This document shows, in pieces, positions 40,943 through 50,035 of a DNA stretch of 51,072 nucleotides. Positions within the stretch are counted from its first letter, which is position 1, and every line of letters begins with the position of its first letter. The translations under genes were made by a program, and so were the position numbers. The stretch is from Clostridia bacterium (GTDB lineage: Bacteria > Bacillota > Clostridia > Oscillospirales > CAG-272). Below the pieces are notes generated by a model, which was not told where the DNA came from, ran no database searches, and worked only from the letters and a program-made list of their open reading frames with translations. The stretch lies in contig JAFQUJ010000008.1 in NCBI GenBank assembly GCA_017408585.1, forward strand, positions 1 to 51,072, in the 5' to 3' direction.

Positions 40943-42223
40943 TTAGAGAATAAAATCAAATTCAAAATCATAAATAGAAACCGCATCACCATCGGCACAG
41001 CCCGCCTCGCGAAGCTTGTCAATTACGCCACTCTTAAGTAGAACCCTTTGGAAAAAGCCAAGAGATTCGCGGTCCTCAAAGTTAACCTGTCCCACAAGAT
41101 TGAATAGCCACTCACCCTCAACAACATAAACGCCGGCAGAGTCACGAGTAATCGTGATTTCATGGTCGTCACCACTAAGGATTTTGTCCTCCGGTAAGTA
41201 GTCGGCTTCAAATATTGTAAGAGGTGGAAGCTCCTCGAGCCTTTTCGCAACATAAGCTACAAGCTCCTCGGTATTTTCGCCCGTATATGCTGAAATATAC
41301 ATAAGCTCCCAGCCACGCCCCTTGACATAAGCCTCAAATTCGTCAACATCAAAGGCATCTCTGTCGATTGAATCAACCTTGTTAGCAATAATAATTCTGG
41401 GCCTTGTTGCAAGCTCAGGGGAGAATTTCTCAAGCTCTGTGTCAATTGTGATAATATCGTCAATTGGATTTCTGCCCTCAATGCACGATACATCAACCAA
41501 TTGGAGAAGAAGCCTACATCTTTCAATGTGTCTTAAAAATTCATGTCCAAGTCCAAGACCATCTGATGCACCCTCAATAAGTCCGGGAATGTCAGCCATA
41601 ACAAAGCCTTGACCCTCGCGCACTCTAACAACACCGAGATTTGGCGCAAGAGTAGTGAAGTGATAGTCAGCAATTTTTGGACGCGCATCACTTACCGCTG
41701 CCAAAAGTGAAGATTTTCCGGCACTTGGAAGACCAACAAGGCCAACATCAGCTAGCATCTTTAATTCAAGCGTTAGCTCCCATTCCTCGCCCTTCGTTCC
41801 ACTCTTTGCAAACATAGGAATTTGTCTTGTAGGTGTCGCAAAATGCTTGTTACCCCAGCCACCACGGCCACCCTTGGCGCAAACCCAATCCTCGCAATCT
41901 GACATATCCTTCAAAATTTTCCCACTCAGAGCATCTCTTACAAGAGTACCCTCCGGAACTTTAATTATAATATCTTCGCCGTTTTTACCGTGGAACTTAG
42001 CACCTGCGCCATCACCACCATTTTCGGCTACAAATTTCCTTTTATATCTAAATGAAAGCAGAGTGTTAGTGCCCTTGTCAATGGTGAAAATAATGTTTCC
42101 ACCTCTACCACCATCGCCACCATCAGGACCACCCTTGGCTACATACTTTTCTCGCCTAAACGAAACACAGCCATTACCGCCATTTCCTGCCTTGACATAG
42201 ATTTTTACCTTATCAATAAACAT
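40943..42223 (-). CDS. obgE: GTPase Obg
   Basis: A 426-residue GTPase involved in late 50S assembly and stress signalling. The N-terminal glycine-rich Obg fold (1-158) reads VKAGNGGNGCVSFRREKYVAKGGPDGGDGGRGG. The G domain has G1 GLPSAGKSS, G3 DIPGLIEGA and G4 NKVDSID. The C-terminal OCT domain covers about 345-426. Its ATG is one base from the stop of the DUF4330 gene, implying translational coupling. Confidence 0.97.
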   Translation of the reverse strand: MFIDKVKIYVKAGNGGNGCVSFRREKYVAKGGPDGGDGGRGGNIIFTIDKGTNTLLSFRYKRKFVAENGGDGAGAKFHGKNGEDIIIKVPEGTLVRDALSGKILKDMSDCEDWVCAKGGRGGWGNKHFATPTRQIPMFAKSGTKGEEWELTLELKMLADVGLVGLPSAGKSSLLAAVSDARPKIADYHFTTLAPNLGVVRVREGQGFVMADIPGLIEGASDGLGLGHEFLRHIERCRLLLQLVDVSCIEGRNPIDDIITIDTELEKFSPELATRPRIIIANKVDSIDRDAFDVDEFEAYVKGRGWELMYISAYTGENTEELVAYVAKRLEELPPLTIFEADYLPEDKILSGDDHEITITRDSAGVYVVEGEWLFNLVGQVNFEDRESLGFFQRVLLKSGVIDKLREAGCADGDAVSIYDFEFDFIL

Positions 42224-42224
42224 T

Positions 42225-42644
42225 TTAACCTTCCAATCTAACTATTTTTTCACACCTAGCCTTAACAACCTCATCTCCGAGCCTTAAATCAAAGCTCTCA
42301 CTTGGTGCTAGGAGCTGTCCCTTTATAAACAAATCGCCATCAGCCTCATAGGAGAGCGCACTGACAATAATCATAGCTCTGCCATCAGGCAAAAAGCTCT
42401 TGCTAGTGATTTTCCCTGCAAGCCTTCCTTTTTTTGTGAATAGTTCGTCATCAACAGAGAAGGAGCTCTCATGCTCGCTATCAAGAGACAAAATATAATT
42501 AACCTCAAGCTTATCCTTTGTAATATCTAAAATATCATTGCCCAAAATCACAAAAACAATAGTGCAAATTGCAAAAATCAAAGCAACAACAATAAAGAAA
42601 TCCACAAGATTAAATCTGTATGCGTTAGCCTCGCCCTTACCCAT
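42225..42644 (-). CDS. DUF4330-type membrane protein
   Basis: A 139-residue protein with one N-terminal membrane segment (about 15-35, NLVDFFIVVALIFAICTIVFVIL) and a beta-rich extracytoplasmic domain. The FNLVDF entry to the membrane helix and overall layout fit DUF4330, often found near exopolysaccharide and division genes in Firmicutes. Function unknown. It sits 31 bases after the polymerase-like gene and one base before obgE, so it is part of the operon. Confidence 0.7.
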   Translation of the reverse strand: MGKGEANAYRFNLVDFFIVVALIFAICTIVFVILGNDILDITKDKLEVNYILSLDSEHESSFSVDDELFTKKGRLAGKITSKSFLPDGRAMIIVSALSYEADGDLFIKGQLLAPSESFDLRLGDEVVKARCEKIVRLEG

Positions 42645-42675
42645 GTAATCTCCTTAAATTTAAAAATTCCTTTAA

Positions 42676-44700
42676 TCAATCTCTTCTAATGACGGGATCA
42701 ATTTCGTTTACCTTAATTCCTAAGCTCTCTGTGTCAGAGGAGCGCTTTTTCTTCTTTTTTGGAGTGCGAACATACTTTCTCTTAGGAACGAAATCCCTTG
42801 AATTGTTTTTTTCAAGCTCGATATCAATGCTCGCAGTCAATACATCAACAGAAATCATTCTCGGAGCACTCGCCTCGTCGCGTTCAATTCTAATATAAGC
42901 AAAGGTAAGAGAAGCGCACAGAATAAATACAACAAGAATTGTTTTGTCGCTCCAAATAAAGCCATAGAAGCCCGATACTAAAAGCCCAAACACGCTACAA
43001 AAGCCCGCAAGAGCATTTATTCTACGAGTTTTTTTCTGCGTCTTAGCACAATAAGTAAGACACAGCTTAAAGAACACCACAATCGCACAAATAAAGAGAA
43101 TAAGACCAATTATACCGCATGAAATTGCAAGCTGTAAATAGGTATTTCCGCTATTCGCAATCGGCTCACCACCAACTAACGCACCATGAGCGAGCGAGAA
43201 CGCACTATCACCAAGACCAACACCGAAGGGCCTTTGCAAAATCATCTCAATAGACGCATCAAAAAGCATTAATCTATATGCGTGAGTGTTAGTAGGTAAA
43301 GCAACAATAGCTTTAATTGATTCAATTGCATGCTCGGGCAATGCATACGCCAAAACAAGACAAGTCGCAACCACCAAAAGCACAGCGTAAATTGTGTTTC
43401 TGTGGAATATAATCAGCATCAAAACGAGCAATGCAAAAACGCCAATAAAGCCAACCTTTGAATAGGTCAAAATAAGTGCAGTTATTGCAATCGCACTGCA
43501 AATAAGACCAATAACCCTTGCAGGCGCGCCCTTTCCCGACAAAACAAATAAAAGCAAGAAGGGTAGGCACGCAACAATAAATAACGCAAATGAATCCGGG
43601 TCGGCAAAGGTAGAATTAACTCTGTCGTGAATGGTCGCAAATGCCGACATACCACTCCATGTTATTTCCAGCTTGCCTAAAACAAATTGAATAATACCAA
43701 TAAGCGAAGAAATTGTACAGCAAATGCAAATAGCAACAATGCAACGCCTGTACCATTCCTTTGAGCGCACAAGATTAGAAACTACAAAAAATGAAGTCAA
43801 AATGCAAAGCGTAAGCGCCATATCCTTAGTTGACGATGGCATATCAAAGGAAATAAAGCCCCCAAGAGTGCAAACAGCCATCAAAATTACCATCCAAAGA
43901 TCGAGAAATTCAAACTTGAAGGTTCTTCTTCCAACAATACACTTTACCAAATAACAAATCGCCACATAAACGCCAATAATCGACATAACAAGAGAAGATG
44001 TAAATGGCGCAGTTAGAATAAATATCAATACACCTGCCTCGGGCGTGATAAGCACCTGATAGGCAAGGAATAGAATTCCAATCAAAGCAAAGGTCCAAAG
44101 AGGGCCTAAGAAATAAGATATAATCGCAAGAACGAAGCCGGCAATAAGCGAAATACTGGGCGAGGAATGTGCTCCCTCATCAATTGCCTCTGAATAGCTG
44201 TCCTCGCTAAAGCCGAGAAAACGGAATAAAATTAAATTCGTCAGCGAGCTATCAAGCAAAAATGAAGCAATCGTTCGCTTAGAAAGCATCATGGGTAAGG
44301 AAATCACTCCGACTACAATTCCTACAACAAGAGAGGAGAGAGGGGAATAAATTATATTTACATAATCTTGAATAAAAAATATTCCACAGGTGAGAAGCGC
44401 CATTGTAAATAGCACAATACCATAATCCCTCATAGAAACACGAAGCAAAAAGCCTTGAATTTTTGGAATTATGTTTACAAGCACATTTTTTTCAAGTGCG
44501 CGAGCAATCGTTCTTTTGGTTCTTTTCTCGCCGGAATGCTGTCTTTTCTTAGCTATGCTCCTAAATTTTTCATTATCTCTGTCATAAGAGGTGAAAAAGT
44601 GACCAAATATTCCATTTTTAAGGCTCGAAAAAAGCCAAGCGCTGATTCTGCTAAACACAGAGCTTGTTACTTGATTAGATTTAGGCTGTTTGTTTTCCAA
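42676..44700 (-). CDS. O-antigen ligase/polymerase-like membrane protein (Wzy/WaaL type), TTG start
   Basis: A 674-residue polytopic protein with about 11-12 hydrophobic segments between residues 90 and 600, flanked by charged cytoplasmic ends (the C-terminus is KRKYVRTPKKKKKRSS). The late region STFADPDSFALFIVACLPFLLL and RPFGVGLGDSAFSLAHGA followed by NSGNTYLQLAISCGIIGL matches the periplasmic loop of the O-antigen ligase family (Wzy_C). It probably polymerises or transfers a cell-surface polysaccharide. The start is TTG with a GGATGTG site five bases away; no better ATG exists near. It lies between trmD and DUF4330. Confidence 0.82.
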   Translation of the reverse strand: MENKQPKSNQVTSSVFSRISAWLFSSLKNGIFGHFFTSYDRDNEKFRSIAKKRQHSGEKRTKRTIARALEKNVLVNIIPKIQGFLLRVSMRDYGIVLFTMALLTCGIFFIQDYVNIIYSPLSSLVVGIVVGVISLPMMLSKRTIASFLLDSSLTNLILFRFLGFSEDSYSEAIDEGAHSSPSISLIAGFVLAIISYFLGPLWTFALIGILFLAYQVLITPEAGVLIFILTAPFTSSLVMSIIGVYVAICYLVKCIVGRRTFKFEFLDLWMVILMAVCTLGGFISFDMPSSTKDMALTLCILTSFFVVSNLVRSKEWYRRCIVAICICCTISSLIGIIQFVLGKLEITWSGMSAFATIHDRVNSTFADPDSFALFIVACLPFLLLFVLSGKGAPARVIGLICSAIAITALILTYSKVGFIGVFALLVLMLIIFHRNTIYAVLLVVATCLVLAYALPEHAIESIKAIVALPTNTHAYRLMLFDASIEMILQRPFGVGLGDSAFSLAHGALVGGEPIANSGNTYLQLAISCGIIGLILFICAIVVFFKLCLTYCAKTQKKTRRINALAGFCSVFGLLVSGFYGFIWSDKTILVVFILCASLTFAYIRIERDEASAPRMISVDVLTASIDIELEKNNSRDFVPKRKYVRTPKKKKKRSSDTESLGIKVNEIDPVIRRD

Positions 44701-44748
44701 ATTATCACATCCAATAACTAAATTTTTTAAATATGCTCACCCTAAAGC

Positions 44749-45471
44749 CTATTTTTTCTTTTTTGGCTTGGGTGGATGCGCTCTTAGATATTCCTCGTAT
44801 AAATCGGGACGACGCTCCCTTGTCAATTCAAGCGAACGCTCCAAACGCCAAGCATCAATGTTTTGGTGATGCCCCGAAAGAAGAACCTCAGGCACAGCCT
44901 TACCACGAAAAACAGGAGGGCGTGTGTATTGAGGATACTCTAAAAGCCCTGATGCAATGCTCTCATCCTCGTGACATATCTCGTCAGAGAGAACGCCATC
45001 AACTAGTCTTGCAACCGCATCAACAATTATACAAGCAGGAAGCTCTCCACCGGTCAAAACATAATCTCCTATGGAAATCTCCTCGTCAACAATTTCGTCA
45101 ATCACTCTTTGGTCTATTCCCTCATAGTGACCGCAGAGAATAGTCAAATTGTCATATTCAGAAAGCTCCTTAGCAACAGAATGGTTGAAAATTCTGCCCC
45201 TCGGAGAAACATATATTACCCTTGATTTTCCATCACCCTGCATCGCCTTGACCGCATCAAAGCAATCGCAAATTGGCTGTGTCGCCATAAGCATACCCTT
45301 GCCACCACCATAAGGCGTGTCGTCAACCTTTTTGTGCTTGTTTGTGGTGTAATCTCTTATATTGTGTGTAAACACAGAGATTATACCGTTTTTTTGCGCT
45401 CTGCCAATAATGCTCTCGCCAAGAACAGAATTTACAAGCTCAGGAAAAAGCGTTAAAATATCAAATCTCAT
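44749..45471 (-). CDS. trmD: tRNA (guanine37-N1)-methyltransferase
   Basis: A 240-residue SPOUT methyltransferase that makes m1G37 in tRNAs and prevents +1 frameshifting. Motifs: [13 protein letters not shown] at the start, the [13 protein letters not shown] loop, [22 protein letters not shown], and the trefoil-knot [15 protein letters not shown] short KPKKKK tail is appended. It overlaps rimM by four bases (ATGA), the conserved gene pair. Confidence 0.97.
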   Translation of the reverse strand: MRFDILTLFPELVNSVLGESIIGRAQKNGIISVFTHNIRDYTTNKHKKVDDTPYGGGKGMLMATQPICDCFDAVKAMQGDGKSRVIYVSPRGRIFNHSVAKELSEYDNLTILCGHYEGIDQRVIDEIVDEEISIGDYVLTGGELPACIIVDAVARLVDGVLSDEICHEDESIASGLLEYPQYTRPPVFRGKAVPEVLLSGHHQNIDAWRLERSLELTRERRPDLYEEYLRAHPPKPKKKK

Positions 45472-45977
45472 TCAATCATTCCCTCAATAGGTCTTATAAA
45501 TATACCCTTTTCAAGCGAAATTTCTATTACAAACTCGTCAATAACGGGCACATATGAGAGCTTTCCGTCATCACCCTCTACAACATAAATGTCCTGCGCA
45601 CCACTATTTATTACATCCTTAAGAATGCCATATTTTACCTTGGTGTCAGCATCAAGCACATCAAGACCGAGCAAATCCACAATAAAGAAGCTACCCTCGT
45701 CACAGGGGATTTCACTTCTGTGCGCAAAAACCGTCTGTCCTCTTAGCTTAGTCGCCATGTCAGCGTCGGTTATCGTGTCGAGTAAAACAAGCGCACCGCC
45801 CTTGTAAGGAGAGCATTTGCGAATTTTAAGCCCATTATATGAGCCATCGCTTGACTTGAAATAAAGCTTTTTTATAGCCGAAAACGCCTCATATGAGTCG
45901 CACATATGATTTATTACAAGCCCACCATTAAGACCATGAATTTTAACTATATAGCCACATTCTAAGTATTCAACCAT
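45468..45977 (-). CDS. rimM: Ribosome maturation factor RimM
   Basis: A 169-residue 30S maturation factor that binds S19. The frame opens at 45995, but the ATG at 45977 starts the conserved [17 protein letters not shown] segment and is preceded by AAAGG. The PRC-barrel C-terminal half includes [33 protein letters not shown]. First gene of the operon from the promoter 46026-46054. Confidence 0.95.
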   Translation of the reverse strand: MVEYLECGYIVKIHGLNGGLVINHMCDSYEAFSAIKKLYFKSSDGSYNGLKIRKCSPYKGGALVLLDTITDADMATKLRGQTVFAHRSEIPCDEGSFFIVDLLGLDVLDADTKVKYGILKDVINSGAQDIYVVEGDDGKLSYVPVIDEFVIEISLEKGIFIRPIEGMIE

Positions 45978-46025
45978 TGTAAGAAAGCCTTTCAAATAGA
46001 TTAAGTATATAAAATTCCACCATAT

Positions 46026-46054
46026 ATTCTAGCATAATAGTAAAAAAATATCAA
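46026..46054 (-). promoter_or_regulatory. Sigma-A promoter of the rimM operon
   Basis: Minus-strand TTGATA (46049-46054), 17-bp spacer, TAGAAT (46026-46031), divergent from the rpmG promoter. Confidence 0.7.
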
Positions 46055-46097
46055 GTATTATATAAAATAAAAAATATAAAAAAATTTAAAAAAGCTC

Positions 46098-46126
46098 TTG
46101 ACAAGCGTGTACTATTGTGCTAAAAT
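46098..46126 (+). promoter_or_regulatory. Sigma-A promoter of rpmG-secE-nusG
   Basis: TTGACA (46098-46103), 17-bp spacer, TAAAAT (46121-46126). Confidence 0.85.
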
Positions 46127-46131
46127 GCTTA

Positions 46132-46276
46132 TACCTCAAGCAGAGAGGTTCTTTTTTGTGCGCTTAAAGCACGAAAAAACCAAGGGCTTGATTTCTCTCT
46201 GTGTCGAGGGAGGTACTGCGTGTAACTACGCAAATCATGGGGTTTACCCCAAATACAAATGGGAGGTGCCGAAATC
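46132..46276 (+). promoter_or_regulatory. Structured 5' leader of rpmG, no known family recognised
   Basis: The 145-base leader holds several stems: CAGAGAG/CTCTCTG (about 46140-46146 with 46195-46201) enclosing a hairpin closed by GTGC/GCAC, then GCGT/ACGC (about 46219-46232), then GGGG-TTTA-CCCC (about 46240-46251), then the GGGAGG ribosome site. No ORF of note lies in it. The length and folding are unusual for a plain leader. Confidence 0.5.
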
Positions 46277-46438
46277 ATGGCTAATGAAGCGAGAGTCAAA
46301 ATCACATTGGCATGCACTGAGTGCAAGCAGCGTAATTACGACACAAAGAAGAACAAGAAGAATGATCCAGACAGACTTGAAATGAATAAGTTCTGCCCAT
46401 TCTGTCGTAAGCACACCTTGCATAAGGAAACTAAGTAA
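46277..46438 (+). CDS. rpmG: Ribosomal protein bL33
   Basis: This 53-residue protein starts [20 protein letters not shown] and ends [15 protein letters not shown]. It has both zinc-ligand pairs, C13-C16 and C40-C43, so it is the zinc-binding (C+) form of L33. The start follows GGGAGG. secE begins ten bases after its stop. The rpmG-secE-nusG order is typical for Firmicutes. Confidence 0.96.
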   Translation: MANEARVKITLACTECKQRNYDTKKNKKNDPDRLEMNKFCPFCRKHTLHKETK

Positions 46439-46448
46439 GGAGGATATT

Positions 46449-46694
46449 ATGGCTGAAAACGAAAGCAAAAAGCAGAAAAAGCCCGGCTTCTTTTCAAGAC
46501 TTGGACAAAAGCTCAAGAACTTGAAGAGTGAGTTCAAAAAGGTAACATGGGCTTCACCAAAATCCGTGTTTAAGAGCTTTCTTGTAGTAATAGTGTGCAC
46601 TGCGGCAATCGCACTTGCACTTGGAATTCTTGACCTCGGCCTAATGTGGTTCTTTAATTTCCTTGCAAAGATAATACCAGCGTTCAGTAGCTGA
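46449..46694 (+). CDS. secE: Preprotein translocase subunit SecE
   Basis: This 81-residue single-span SecYEG component has a charged N-terminus, the conserved FKKVTWASPKSVFKS amphipathic helix and one membrane segment at about 44-73. Length is normal for Gram-positive SecE. It follows AAGGAGG and precedes nusG by 15 bases. Confidence 0.95.
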   Translation: MAENESKKQKKPGFFSRLGQKLKNLKSEFKKVTWASPKSVFKSFLVVIVCTAAIALALGILDLGLMWFFNFLAKIIPAFSS

Positions 46695-46709
46695 TAGCGA
46701 GGTGTTACA

Positions 46710-47249
46710 ATGAGTGATTTTAATGAATTAACCGCCGGTCAAAAATGGTATGTAATTCATACCTATACTGGTCACGAAAACAAAGTAAAAAGCACTATTG
46801 AGAGAATAGTAGAGTCCAAGGGACTTCAAGATTTCATTCTTGATGTTAAAGTTCCTACTGTTCCTGTTATAACCACCGATGCCAAGGGCAACGAAAAGGT
46901 TATCGAAGAAAAGCTATATCCCAGCTATGTATTCGTTAAAATGATAATGAATGACGAAACATGGCATGTAATCCGTTATATTAGCGGAGTTACAGGCTTT
47001 GTAGGCCCGGGATCAAAGCCTGTTCCACTTTCTGACGAGGAGGCCCTTGCAATCAGTGGAGAGGAAAAGGCAAAGGTTGATGCATTCAACATTGGTGACG
47101 AGGTTGATATTATCGATGGTATCCTAGAGGGACACAGCGGTAGAATCAGCGAAATCTCCGAGGAAACCGGCGAGGTTACAGTAATCGTATCCTCGATAGG
47201 CCGTGAAATGCCTGTCAGCCTAGATGCAAAGTGTATCAAAAAGAAATAA
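46710..47249 (+). CDS. nusG: Transcription factor NusG
   Basis: This 179-residue factor binds RNA polymerase and affects elongation, pausing and coupling. The NGN domain starts KWYVIHTYTGHENKVKSTIE and includes YPSYVFVKMIMNDETWHVIRYISGVTGFVG. The C-terminal KOW domain starts near residue 125 (IGDEVDIIDGILEGHSGRISEI). Length is standard. Confidence 0.97.
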   Translation: MSDFNELTAGQKWYVIHTYTGHENKVKSTIERIVESKGLQDFILDVKVPTVPVITTDAKGNEKVIEEKLYPSYVFVKMIMNDETWHVIRYISGVTGFVGPGSKPVPLSDEEALAISGEEKAKVDAFNIGDEVDIIDGILEGHSGRISEISEETGEVTVIVSSIGREMPVSLDAKCIKKK

Positions 47250-47261
47250 ACAAAGTGGGCG

Positions 47262-47337
47262 ACATACTTTACAAAGGGTCGCAAATAAGTGGGAGAGAGT
47301 AAAATATATTCGAATGCTCTCGTACAGTACCACATAG
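47262..47337 (+). promoter_or_regulatory. nusG-rplK intercistronic leader, candidate L1 operator
   Basis: GTGG (47289-47292) can pair with CCAC (47330-47333), and GAGAG (47293-47297) with CTCTC (47317-47321), just before the AGGAGG of rplK. An upstream GCGAC/GTCGC hairpin also forms. L1 autoregulates rplK-rplA in other bacteria; this is the expected place. Confidence 0.45.
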
Positions 47338-47349
47338 GAGGAAATAATA

Positions 47350-47775
47350 ATGGCTAAGAAAATTCAGGGTTATATTAAGCTTCAAATCCCTGCTGGAAAA
47401 GCAACACCACAACCACCTATTGGACCTGCACTTGGTCAATATGGTGTATCAATTCCTAACTTTACAAAGGAATTTAACGAAAGAACAAAGAACGATATCG
47501 GCTACATCATTCCTGTTGTAATCACAGTATATGCTGACCGTTCATTCACATTTATCACAAAGACACCACCTGCACCGGTTCTCATTAAGAAGGCTGCTGG
47601 CATCGAAACTGCATCAGCAACTCCTAACAAGACAAAGGTTGCAAAGCTCACAAGAGAGCAGGTTAGAAAAATCGCTGAAACAAAGATGCCTGACCTCAAT
47701 GCTGGCTCACTCGAGGCTGCTATGAGAATGATCGAGGGAACTGCTCGTTCAATGGGTATCACTGTTGAGGACTAA
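47350..47775 (+). CDS. rplK: Ribosomal protein uL11
   Basis: This 141-residue protein of the GTPase-associated centre has the N-terminal [20 protein letters not shown] segment and the C-terminal rRNA-binding domain ending in [23 protein letters not shown]. Length is normal. rplA follows after 19 bases. Confidence 0.98.
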   Translation: MAKKIQGYIKLQIPAGKATPQPPIGPALGQYGVSIPNFTKEFNERTKNDIGYIIPVVITVYADRSFTFITKTPPAPVLIKKAAGIETASATPNKTKVAKLTREQVRKIAETKMPDLNAGSLEAAMRMIEGTARSMGITVED

Positions 47776-47794
47776 GGTAAGGAGGTAATTTGAG

Positions 47795-48484
47795 ATGAAA
47801 AAGGGAAAGAAATATATCGCAAGTGCTGAACTTATCGAAACAGCAAGACTCTATGATCCGGAAGAGGCAATGAGACTCGTATGTGAAACATCTAGAGCAA
47901 AATTTGATGAAACAATCGAAGTACATGTTCGTCTAGGCGTTGACTCTCGTCATGCTGACCAACAGGTTAGAGGCGCAGTTGTTCTTCCACACGGAACAGG
48001 TAAGAAGGTTCGCGTTCTCGTATTCGCTCGTGGCGACAAGGCTAAGGCAGCTGAAGAGGCTGGTGCAGACTATGTAGGAGCTGAGGAATATGTTGAGAAG
48101 ATTACTAAGGAAAACTGGTTTGAGTTTGATGTAGTTATCGCAACACCTGACATGATGGGCGTTATCGGTCGTCTTGGTAAGATTCTCGGTCCTAAGGGAC
48201 TTATGCCTAACCCAAAGGCTGGTACAGTAACAATGGATACTGCTAGAGCCGTTCTTGAGGCTAAGGCAGGTAAGATTGAATACCGTCTTGATAAGACAAA
48301 CATTATTCACTGCCCAATCGGTAAGGCTTCATTCGGTCCTGAAAAGATCGGTGAAAACTTCGCAACCTTGCTCGCAGCTATCATTAAGGCTAAGCCGGCA
48401 GCTGCAAAGGGACAATACATTAAGAGCTGCACAGTAGCTTCAACAATGGGCCCTGGTATCAAGGTTAACGCAGCAAAGCTTTAA
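47795..48484 (+). CDS. rplA: Ribosomal protein uL1
   Basis: This 229-residue protein of the L1 stalk contains the signature [19 protein letters not shown] and the [25 protein letters not shown] segment. Length is normal, start after AAGGAGG. Last gene of the transcript; rplJ-rplL are not next to it here. Confidence 0.98.
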   Translation: MKKGKKYIASAELIETARLYDPEEAMRLVCETSRAKFDETIEVHVRLGVDSRHADQQVRGAVVLPHGTGKKVRVLVFARGDKAKAAEEAGADYVGAEEYVEKITKENWFEFDVVIATPDMMGVIGRLGKILGPKGLMPNPKAGTVTMDTARAVLEAKAGKIEYRLDKTNIIHCPIGKASFGPEKIGENFATLLAAIIKAKPAAAKGQYIKSCTVASTMGPGIKVNAAKL

Positions 48485-48493
48485 TCAAAAATA

Positions 48494-48523
48494 AAAGAGA
48501 TTTGCAAAATGCAAATCTCTTTT
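48494..48523 (+). terminator. Terminator of the rpmG-rplA unit
   Basis: AAAGAGATTTGC/GCAAATCTCTTT stem followed by TTTGCTTTTT. Confidence 0.88.
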
Positions 48524-48537
48524 TGCTTTTTATTCCG

Positions 48538-48569
48538 GTAAAAAATGCGGACGAGAGTCCGCATTTTTC
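48538..48569 (-). terminator. Terminator of spo0A
   Basis: AAAATGCGGAC/GTCCGCATTTT stem; on the minus strand it ends in a run of T, just past the spo0A stop codon. Confidence 0.8.
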
Positions 48570-48585
48570 TTCATTTAATTATACA

Positions 48586-49368
48586 TTAATTATATATTTT
48601 GTATTTTAGCCTTAAATTATCAGCAATCATGGCGATAAATTCGGAATTTGTTGGCTTGCCTCGACTATTTTGAATTGTGTATCCAAAATAAGAATTTAAT
48701 GTGTCAACATCACCTCTGTCCCACGCAACCTCGATAGCATGACGAATGGCTCTTTCAACTCTTGATGTTGTTGTGGAGTATTTCTTCGCAACAGATGGAT
48801 AGAGAATTTTCGTAACGGAATTTATCATTTCTCCGTCAGAAATGGTCATAAGTATCGCTGTTCTCAAATATTGATATCCCTTGATGTGTGCAGGAACACC
48901 GATTTGATGGATAATTTTTGTTACCTGACTCTCCATGTCGTCCTGACTTGGTCGATCTTCTGTAACAGGGGACTTTATAGGCTTCCTTGATTCTGCAATA
49001 GTCTTGATGTGCTCGCAAAGGCTATTGAAATCAAATGGCTTTAATAGGCAAATCGACGCTCCGACATTAATAGCCTCTACAAGAACGCTTTGATTTGCTA
49101 CAAGAGATGCAATAATAAACGCTGGTGGAGCATCTGTGCCAAAATTAATGCCCTTAGTGTTTCTAATAAGCCCGATTCCGTCAAGCTTTGATAGCCAAAG
49201 ATCCGCTATAACAATGTCGGGATGAGTGCGGTTTATCTTAATGATGGCATCTTCACCATTAAGCGCCTCCTCAATGTCACGAAAGCCTCTTTTTAAAAGT
49301 GCTTCCTTTGTAGAATGACGAGACTGCGCATTCTCGTCAGCGATTAGGATTTTTAGTGTAGATCTCAT
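48586..49368 (-). CDS. spo0A: Sporulation master regulator Spo0A
   Basis: A 260-residue response regulator. The frame opens at 49395, but the ATG at 49368 has GGAG six bases away. The receiver has D11-E12, the phosphoacceptor D56 (same position as in B. subtilis) and LLKPF. The Spo0A_C domain reads [38 protein letters not shown] and [18 protein letters not shown], the recognition helix. Its presence places the organism in a lineage with endospore ancestry; it may regulate other stationary-phase functions if the strain no longer sporulates. No spoIVB is seen upstream, unlike the common spoIVB-spo0A order. Confidence 0.96.
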   Translation of the reverse strand: MRSTLKILIADENAQSRHSTKEALLKRGFRDIEEALNGEDAIIKINRTHPDIVIADLWLSKLDGIGLIRNTKGINFGTDAPPAFIIASLVANQSVLVEAINVGASICLLKPFDFNSLCEHIKTIAESRKPIKSPVTEDRPSQDDMESQVTKIIHQIGVPAHIKGYQYLRTAILMTISDGEMINSVTKILYPSVAKKYSTTTSRVERAIRHAIEVAWDRGDVDTLNSYFGYTIQNSRGKPTNSEFIAMIADNLRLKYKIYN

Positions 49369-49675
49369 AATCTGCTCCTTTAGGAAAATATTCAATTTTG
49401 TGCTAGCAATATAAGTTTAACACATTGACAAGCACTATTCAAGATGGAATATTTAACAAAAAATGTCACCACTTTTTATGAGTTTTCACCAAAACCTCTA
49501 ATAAATTTGTTCCAAAATGTTCCAAAAGGTCGAAGATGCGAAAAATCGTCAAAATTGATTTTTATCACAATCTCAGAAAATAAAGCTTAAAGCCGAGAAA
49601 ATAAACTGAAAAATACCTAAAAGACAAAATAATGTAGTAATTAATTTGTAAAAAAATAACCCATTTCGTTATATC
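49369..49675. other. Gene-free stretch upstream of spo0A
   Basis: 307 bases, very A/T-rich. It holds the probable spo0A promoter. A short direct repeat GTTCCAAAA occurs twice near 49508-49526. No ORF, tRNA or convincing terminator for the 49676 gene was found on this side. Confidence 0.5.
49414..49442 (-). promoter_or_regulatory. Possible promoter of spo0A
   Basis: Minus-strand TTGAAT (49437-49442), 17-bp spacer, TAAACT (49414-49419). Weak match; a sigma-H promoter was looked for and not recognised. Confidence 0.4.
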
Positions 49676-50035
49676 TCAAAAAACATTGTCTATACTGACT
49701 GTTCCGTGTATTTTAATCTCCTCAATTGCTCGCCTCACAAGCGCGACACTTTCGTCAAGCCCGCTAGATGACGCATCGCTCATTTTCACCTTTAATATAT
49801 CAAGATTTTTTTCAAGCTCGTCGCTCTCCTTGTGAGGCACGGAAATAGAAACAATCAAGCTACAATTGTTCCATTTTTGAACTAAGGCGTCAAGCGAGCC
49901 GGTGTCGTCACTTGATGAGATTTTGTCGATGTGATAGAGCATATCATCACTTACTTCGGAAATGTAAATTCCATTCCAAATAATAACTCCACAAAGCAAA
50001 AGCAGAGCTATTGCCGAAAACCAAAACGCTTTCAT
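49676..50035 (-). CDS. DUF4363-type protein
   Basis: A 119-residue protein with an N-terminal membrane segment (about 4-25) and a helical soluble remainder outside the membrane. It matches the DUF4363 layout and overlaps the DUF421 gene by four bases (ATGA), the usual neighbour of DUF4363 in Clostridia. Function unknown; the two products probably work as a pair. Confidence 0.75.
   Translation of the reverse strand: MKAFWFSAIALLLLCGVIIWNGIYISEVSDDMLYHIDKISSSDDTGSLDALVQKWNNCSLIVSISVPHKESDELEKNLDILKVKMSDASSSGLDESVALVRRAIEEIKIHGTVSIDNVF

Noticed and set aside
44733-45143. 136-residue plus-strand ORF opposite trmD
   Set aside because: trmD has unmistakable SPOUT motifs on the minus strand and a four-base overlap with rimM. 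The plus frame has no ribosome site or recognisable domain.
46098-46385. 95-residue ORF covering the rpmG promoter and leader
   Set aside because: It begins inside the -35 box, so it cannot be transcribed as a whole from that promoter, and it overlaps the true rpmG frame.
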